Positions 23,304 to 27,036 of a stretch of 27,036 nucleotides of DNA are shown here, piece by piece (position 1 is the stretch's first letter; each line of letters begins with the position of its first letter). The notes beneath the pieces are model-generated. The model was not told the DNA's origin. It made no database searches and saw only the letters and a program-made list of their open reading frames with translations. The DNA is from Bacillota bacterium (lineage in GTDB: Bacteria > Bacillota > Clostridia > Christensenellales > Aristaeellaceae). The translations under genes were made by a program, and so were the position numbers. The stretch is from assembly GCA_023415715.1 (NCBI GenBank), contig JAEZJP010000252.1, positions 1 to 27,036 of the forward strand, in the 5' to 3' direction.

Positions 23304-24083
23304 TTACGCGCCGGACAGCATGACCGCCAATGATTCCTGCACCTTTCCAAACATCTGCGCAAACGTATCATCCATTAGCCTGGAAGCGGCGGGCAGAGCC
23401 AGTATAATAATGACAAGACCTATGGCCACCTTCACCTGCAGGCTGGCCGCAAACACATTGATCTGGGGAACGATCCGCATCAGCACCCCCAGACCCGCCT
23501 CGGTCAAAAGTTCAGTGGCGACGACCGGCATGGCAAGTTTCAGCGCCAGCACGACCATGTTCCCAAGCATAAGCGCCAGATAGCTGCCCGCCTGAAAATC
23601 AAAGAACGCGGGACCCGGCGGGAATAATTGGCAAGAGCTGGCCAGTATCCGGATCAGTGTCAGGTGTCCGTTGGAGAAAAAGAAAATGAGCGTAATCATC
23701 AGGTTGAACATCGTGCCGGCGGCCGGCATGGATACGCTGCTCACCGGGTCATACATCTTGGCCATGCCAAGGCCAATCTCCATATCAATGACTTCGCCGG
23801 CCATCAGCACCCAGCTTAAGAACAGATTCATGAGAAGACCCAGGGCATAGCCCACCAGCATTTCCTTTAGCAGCGACAGCATGAAGGCGATCATAGAGGA
23901 AAACACGGGGGCCGGCACCTGCAAAACCGGTGTCAAAAGGATAGAGGCAAGCATCGCAAGGCCGATTTTTGCTATGGCAGGTACGTTCCTTTTTCCAAAA
24001 AACGGATTAAACAACAATGCGCCCGACATGCGGGCAAATACCAGCAGCAAGAGCATGTAATTGCCAAAGCTCAATTGAAGCAT
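23304..24083 (-). CDS. fliR: FliR, export gate membrane protein
   Basis: FliR forms the core export channel with FliP and FliQ. The 259-residue, very hydrophobic protein has about six membrane segments. It starts FGNYMLLLLVFARMSGALLF, with FFGKRNVPAIAKIGLA in the first loop and MPVVATELLTEAGLGVLMRI near residue 200, both typical of the family. ATG 24083 has GGAGGG 5 bases upstream. It lies 18 bases after fliQ. Confidence 0.96.
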   Translation of the reverse strand: MLQLSFGNYMLLLLVFARMSGALLFNPFFGKRNVPAIAKIGLAMLASILLTPVLQVPAPVFSSMIAFMLSLLKEMLVGYALGLLMNLFLSWVLMAGEVIDMEIGLGMAKMYDPVSSVSMPAAGTMFNLMITLIFFFSNGHLTLIRILASSCQLFPPGPAFFDFQAGSYLALMLGNMVVLALKLAMPVVATELLTEAGLGVLMRIVPQINVFAASLQVKVAIGLVIIILALPAASRLMDDTFAQMFGKVQESLAVMLSGA

Positions 24084-24101
24084 CCTTGCCCTCCAAAGGC
24101 A

Positions 24102-24368
24102 CTAACCCAGATTGCCGATGCCTGCGAAGATACGGTTGGTAAATTCCATAATCTTGGCGATGAGCCAGGCGCTGAGCAGGATGAGCGCCACTGCGATGGC
24201 CAGTATCTTGAACACAAAGCCCACATTCTGCTCATGGATCTGGGTGGCTGCCTGCACCACCGACACCAGTATGCCGATACCCACACTCACAGCAAGAAAC
24301 GGTGCCGCCATCACAAGCGCCGTCACAAGCGCATCCTTCAAAACTGAAACAATTTCCCCCTGCGACAT
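24102..24368 (-). CDS. fliQ: FliQ, export gate membrane protein
   Basis: FliQ is a small two-helix subunit of the FliPQR export channel. The 88-residue protein starts MSQGEIVSVLKDALVTALVM, has membrane segments at about 13-40 and 50-74, and contains VSVVQAATQIHEQNVGFVFK, the family's loop motif. The ATG at 24368 is chosen because AAAGGA lies just upstream and it gives the usual ~89-residue length; the in-frame ATG at 24386 precedes that ribosome binding site. Confidence 0.95.
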   Translation of the reverse strand: MSQGEIVSVLKDALVTALVMAAPFLAVSVGIGILVSVVQAATQIHEQNVGFVFKILAIAVALILLSAWLIAKIMEFTNRIFAGIGNLG

Positions 24369-24412
24369 ACGGTTCCTTTCCGGCATCCCGCTAAAGCCCC
24401 AGCATAGCCCCG

Positions 24413-25174
24413 TTAGTTGAAGCCCATCACCAGCGCCTTTAATGTCATCGTCCAGCCGTCCACCAATACAAAGAGTACCAGCTTAAACGGAAGGGAGATA
24501 AGCACGGGCGGCAGCATGACCATACCCAGGCTCATGAGCGTGCTTGCCACCACCATATCGATGACCAGGAACGGCAGATATACCATAAACCCCATGATGA
24601 ACGCACGTTTGAGTTCACTGGTGATAAAAGCGGGAATAAGCACGATGGTTTCTATCTGATCGGTGGTCTCCGGCCGCTCATAGTGTCCAAGATCCAGAAA
24701 AAGGTTCAGATCTTCAGCGTTTGTATTCTTCAGCATGAACCCTCTGAGCGGTACTATGGCCTTTTCCGCTGCCTGTATCTGTGTGATCTCTCCTTTTTGA
24801 TAAGGCTGGTAGGCTGTTTCGTTGATCTGACCGATCACCGGCGACATGACGAACAGCGACAGAAACAGCGCGATCCCGATCAATACTTGATTGGGCGGTG
24901 TCTGCTGCAAGCCTATGGCATTGCGTACGCAGGAGAGCACAATCACAATCCGCGTAAAGCAGGTGGTCATGATCAGGATGGAGGGTATCAGCGCAATGAC
25001 GGTAAGGGTCAATAATATCTCCAGTACGTCGGCGCCTTCCCCGGAGCCCAAGCCATCAAGCTGTATAGAAAGCCCGTTTGCTTCCGCTCTTGCAAAGTGG
25101 GCGGGCAGGATCACAAGCACCGCAAGCAGAAGGAGCGCAAGCATAGCGCCCCCAAGCAATGTTTTCTTCTTCAT
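24413..25174 (-). CDS. fliP: FliP, export gate membrane protein
   Basis: FliP is the main ring-forming subunit of the export channel. The 253-residue protein has a hydrophobic N-terminal signal (about 1-30, ending near ARAEA). Conserved segments follow: TCFTRIVIVLSCVRNAIGLQ, QTPPNQVLIGIALFLSLFVM and, near the end, LPFKLVLFVLVDGW, the second family signature. Four membrane helices are predicted. Its ATG at 25174 overlaps the fliO stop by four bases, and fliQ follows 44 bases later. Confidence 0.97.
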   Translation of the reverse strand: MKKKTLLGGAMLALLLLAVLVILPAHFARAEANGLSIQLDGLGSGEGADVLEILLTLTVIALIPSILIMTTCFTRIVIVLSCVRNAIGLQQTPPNQVLIGIALFLSLFVMSPVIGQINETAYQPYQKGEITQIQAAEKAIVPLRGFMLKNTNAEDLNLFLDLGHYERPETTDQIETIVLIPAFITSELKRAFIMGFMVYLPFLVIDMVVASTLMSLGMVMLPPVLISLPFKLVLFVLVDGWTMTLKALVMGFN

Positions 25175-25551
25175 GGCTGCGTGCCGTCCTGTCCTTCACC
25201 GCTTCCCGATTGTACCGGCGGCTGCTTTCCCTTGCCCATCGACTTCACAAGCATACCGAAAAAATCGTTTCCGGGCCGCTTTGCCTCCACCCCCGCAAGC
25301 TCCTGTTGGTCAAGTTCGCGAAGCAGTTCCACCCTCCCTGATCCAACGGATGCCAGATGCGTCCTGCCACCCACCCTGATCAGGGCAAGGTAGGTATCGC
25401 GTGCCAGCATCACGCGCTCCAGCACCTGAATTTGACGGCCGGAGGAATAAGCACTATGATGCCGGCCCATCCATTTTGCCGTCCAGTAGGCACCGAATAT
25501 CACGACCACGACCGCCAGAAGAGGCGTCAAGATGGAGTATGCGTCTTCCAA
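25171..25551 (-). CDS. fliO: FliO (FliZ-like), export apparatus assembly protein
   Basis: FliO helps assemble the FliP ring. The 126-residue protein has one membrane helix (about 8-28, LTPLLAVVVVIFGAYW) and then a small cytoplasmic beta domain (IQVLERVMLARDTYLALIRV, ELLRELDQQELAG) with a disordered tail. This follows the usual FliO layout but lacks the long N-terminal extension seen in some Firmicutes. The start is a TTG at 25551 with GAGGG 5 bases upstream. It directly follows fliY by 33 bases; in B. subtilis cheY lies between them. Confidence 0.88.
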   Translation of the reverse strand: MEDAYSILTPLLAVVVVIFGAYWTAKWMGRHHSAYSSGRQIQVLERVMLARDTYLALIRVGGRTHLASVGSGRVELLRELDQQELAGVEAKRPGNDFFGMLVKSMGKGKQPPVQSGSGEGQDGTQP

Positions 25552-25584
25552 TATATCCCTCTCCCAACCTTTTCCCTTGCAATG

Positions 25585-27036
25585 TTACTTTTGTGCGGTG
25601 CCGCTTACAATTTCGGTGATTCTGACGCCGAAGTTGTCATCGATGACCACCACATCGCCCCTGGCGATGAGCTTTCCGTTCACCATGATATCCACCGGCG
25701 CACCCGCCTGCTTGTCCAGTTCCACAATGGAGCCCTGCCGCAAGGACAATATTTCCTTGACCTGCTTTCTTGTCCGCCCGATCTCAACAGTCACATTGAG
25801 GTCCACACCCATTACCAGCCCGAGATTGACGGTATCAATTTCATCCGAAAAGGCGTCCATCATATCCAGATTGCCAAACTGAAGGGGTTTGACTACCACA
25901 TTCTTAGGCTGCGCCGCTCGATCCTGGGCATATCCGCCGGCCGGTACCGAGCGCGGTGAAGCGGGATTGGCTGCTGCAGCAGGAATGGTCCTGGGAACTT
26001 GCGCTGCGGCGGGTCTTTGCACCGCCGCGGGAGCGGGCCGTGCCGCTGCCACAGGGGCAGGCCTTGGCGCTACTGCCGGAGCGGGGGTTTCCAGCGGTTC
26101 CGGTTCAAACATCTCCGCAGATTCCGGGTAGTAGACTTCCGCAGGTTCCGGATCAAACATCTGGGCAGTAACAGGCTCGGGCACTATATCGGCGACAGGC
26201 TTCGGTACCGTCTCGGGAACGGGTTTGACTGCCTGCGCAGGAACCGGCTTAGGCGCTGCCACGGGGCCCGTAAGGGGGGCCGCCAGGGGGGCTGGCTTGG
26301 CCGCTGCGGGGGCCGGCTTGGCCGCCGGCTTGGGCACAGGCTCGGGGCCAGGTATGGGGCTAGGTATGGGGGCAGACTTTGGCATAGCTTTCGGTGCCTG
26401 GTAATCGTCTCCGATCACCGGTACTGGAACCTGAGTGTGGCCCGTAACCTGCGTTACTTCCGAAACCTCCGGCACCGACTCCTGTCCGCTGAATCCCATG
26501 GCGCTGTTCACAAGCTCCTTGGCAAAGGGTACGGGCATGACGGTGAAGAACTCGCTGTCCACCAGGTCCTCAATGGTCAGCTTGAAGCCTACGGCCACAA
26601 TCAATTCCTGCTTTTCAGCCCACAGTTTTCCGTTAAGGCCTGTAAGCTCAAAAGGAGCGGGAGGAGAAATGTTGATTTCCCTGTCCAGAAACGATGCCAG
26701 CGCTGTGCAGGACGCACCCATCATCTGGTTCATGACTTCCCCAAGGGCACTTACATGGATCTCATCCAGCGGAGTATCGGTACCGTCTGAAAGAGCGCCG
26801 AACTCCTCGCCCAGCAGAAGCTGAACGATGGACCGGATATCCTTCACGCTCATGATCATCTGGTTGGAACCGAAGAGCCCCTGGATATATTTGATTTCGA
26901 TCCCCAAGGCCGGTTCAAGCTCTGAAAATTCAAATTCCGAGCTGAAAACGACCTGCACGCTGGGCGTGGTAATGCTGACCTGACGGTTCAGCAGGATGGA
27001 AACGGCGGTAGCCGCGGCACCCATGCTGATGTTCAG
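25585..27036 (-). CDS. fliY: FliY/FliN-type motor switch protein with CheC-like domain, 5' end cut off
   Basis: The gene runs off the right edge. The last codons of the window read LNIS directly ahead of MGAAATAVS, the NISMGAA signature of the CheC fold, so the ATG at 27024 is internal. The visible part has a CheC-like phosphatase domain (to about residue 178, counting from that Met) with a second active-site motif ALGEVMNQMMG (Glu97, Asn99). A proline/alanine-rich linker of about 190 residues (182-375) follows, then a C-terminal FliN/SpoA domain (398-474, VEIGRTRKQVKEILSLRQGS, LDKQAGAPVDIMVNG). FliY sits in the C-ring and dephosphorylates CheY-P in B. subtilis. The linker is unusually long. 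Confidence 0.95.
   Translation of the reverse strand: MNISMGAAATAVSILLNRQVSITTPSVQVVFSSEFEFSELEPALGIEIKYIQGLFGSNQMIMSVKDIRSIVQLLLGEEFGALSDGTDTPLDEIHVSALGEVMNQMMGASCTALASFLDREINISPPAPFELTGLNGKLWAEKQELIVAVGFKLTIEDLVDSEFFTVMPVPFAKELVNSAMGFSGQESVPEVSEVTQVTGHTQVPVPVIGDDYQAPKAMPKSAPIPSPIPGPEPVPKPAAKPAPAAAKPAPLAAPLTGPVAAPKPVPAQAVKPVPETVPKPVADIVPEPVTAQMFDPEPAEVYYPESAEMFEPEPLETPAPAVAPRPAPVAAARPAPAAVQRPAAAQVPRTIPAAAANPASPRSVPAGGYAQDRAAQPKNVVVKPLQFGNLDMMDAFSDEIDTVNLGLVMGVDLNVTVEIGRTRKQVKEILSLRQGSIVELDKQAGAPVDIMVNGKLIARGDVVVIDDNFGVRITEIVSGTAQK

Noticed and set aside
27022..27024. ATG at 27024 as the true start of fliY
   Set aside because: The preceding in-frame codons complete the conserved NISMG motif, so the gene continues beyond the window.

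Overview
The window is a large, compact flagellar locus from a motile, Gram-positive-type anaerobe of the Clostridia, with roughly balanced base composition. Evidence for this is the Bacillus/Clostridium gene set (FliY with a CheC-like half, YviE, FliW/CsrA, a SigD-type sigma factor, FlhO/FlhP-like rod proteins), strong GGAGG ribosome binding sites, TTG and GTG starts, and NiFe-hydrogenase maturation genes next door. The genus cannot be read from the sequence.

Layout. Positions 1-2911 (+) hold unrelated metabolic genes: the tail of hypD, hypE, and a YwrD-like gamma-glutamyltransferase-family gene, closed by strong hairpin terminators. Positions 2986-4374 (-) encode an unusual protein made of three tandem copies of a ~150-residue beta-rich module. 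Positions 4637-9323 (+) form a probable operon fliD-fliS-fliT-like-motA-motB behind a clear SigD (sigma-28) promoter and ahead of a strong terminator. Converging on it is a two-gene minus-strand unit: an HD-GYP protein and a CheY-type receiver. A 428-base gene-poor stretch follows (11052-11479), containing a 159-bp imperfect palindromic element and a perfect 17-bp hairpin. The rest is all minus strand. In transcription order it runs fliY (cut by the window edge), fliO, fliP, fliQ, fliR, flhB, flhA, sigD, flhO, flhP, then a SigD promoter, flgM, flgN, flgK, flgL, yviE, fliW, csrA and two tandem short flagellins.

How it works together. FliO/P/Q/R, FlhB and FlhA build the export gate. SigD switches on late genes and is held by FlgM until the hook is complete. 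FlgN, FliS and the FliT-like protein chaperone FlgK/FlgL, flagellin and FliD. MotA/MotB power rotation, and CheY with FliY set direction. FliW and CsrA are expected to control flagellin translation, and both flagellin leaders carry a hairpin displaying GGA in its loop plus a second GGA in the Shine-Dalgarno. This is the architecture expected of paired CsrA sites.

Most interesting points: duplicated CsrA-site leaders on twin flagellins; the palindromic MITE-like element abutting the HD-GYP gene; the triple-module protein divergent from fliD; cheY absent from its usual fliY-fliO position but paired with an HD-GYP gene; and the direct flhA-sigD junction without flhF/flhG or che genes. No tRNA, rRNA, CRISPR array or transposase gene was seen.
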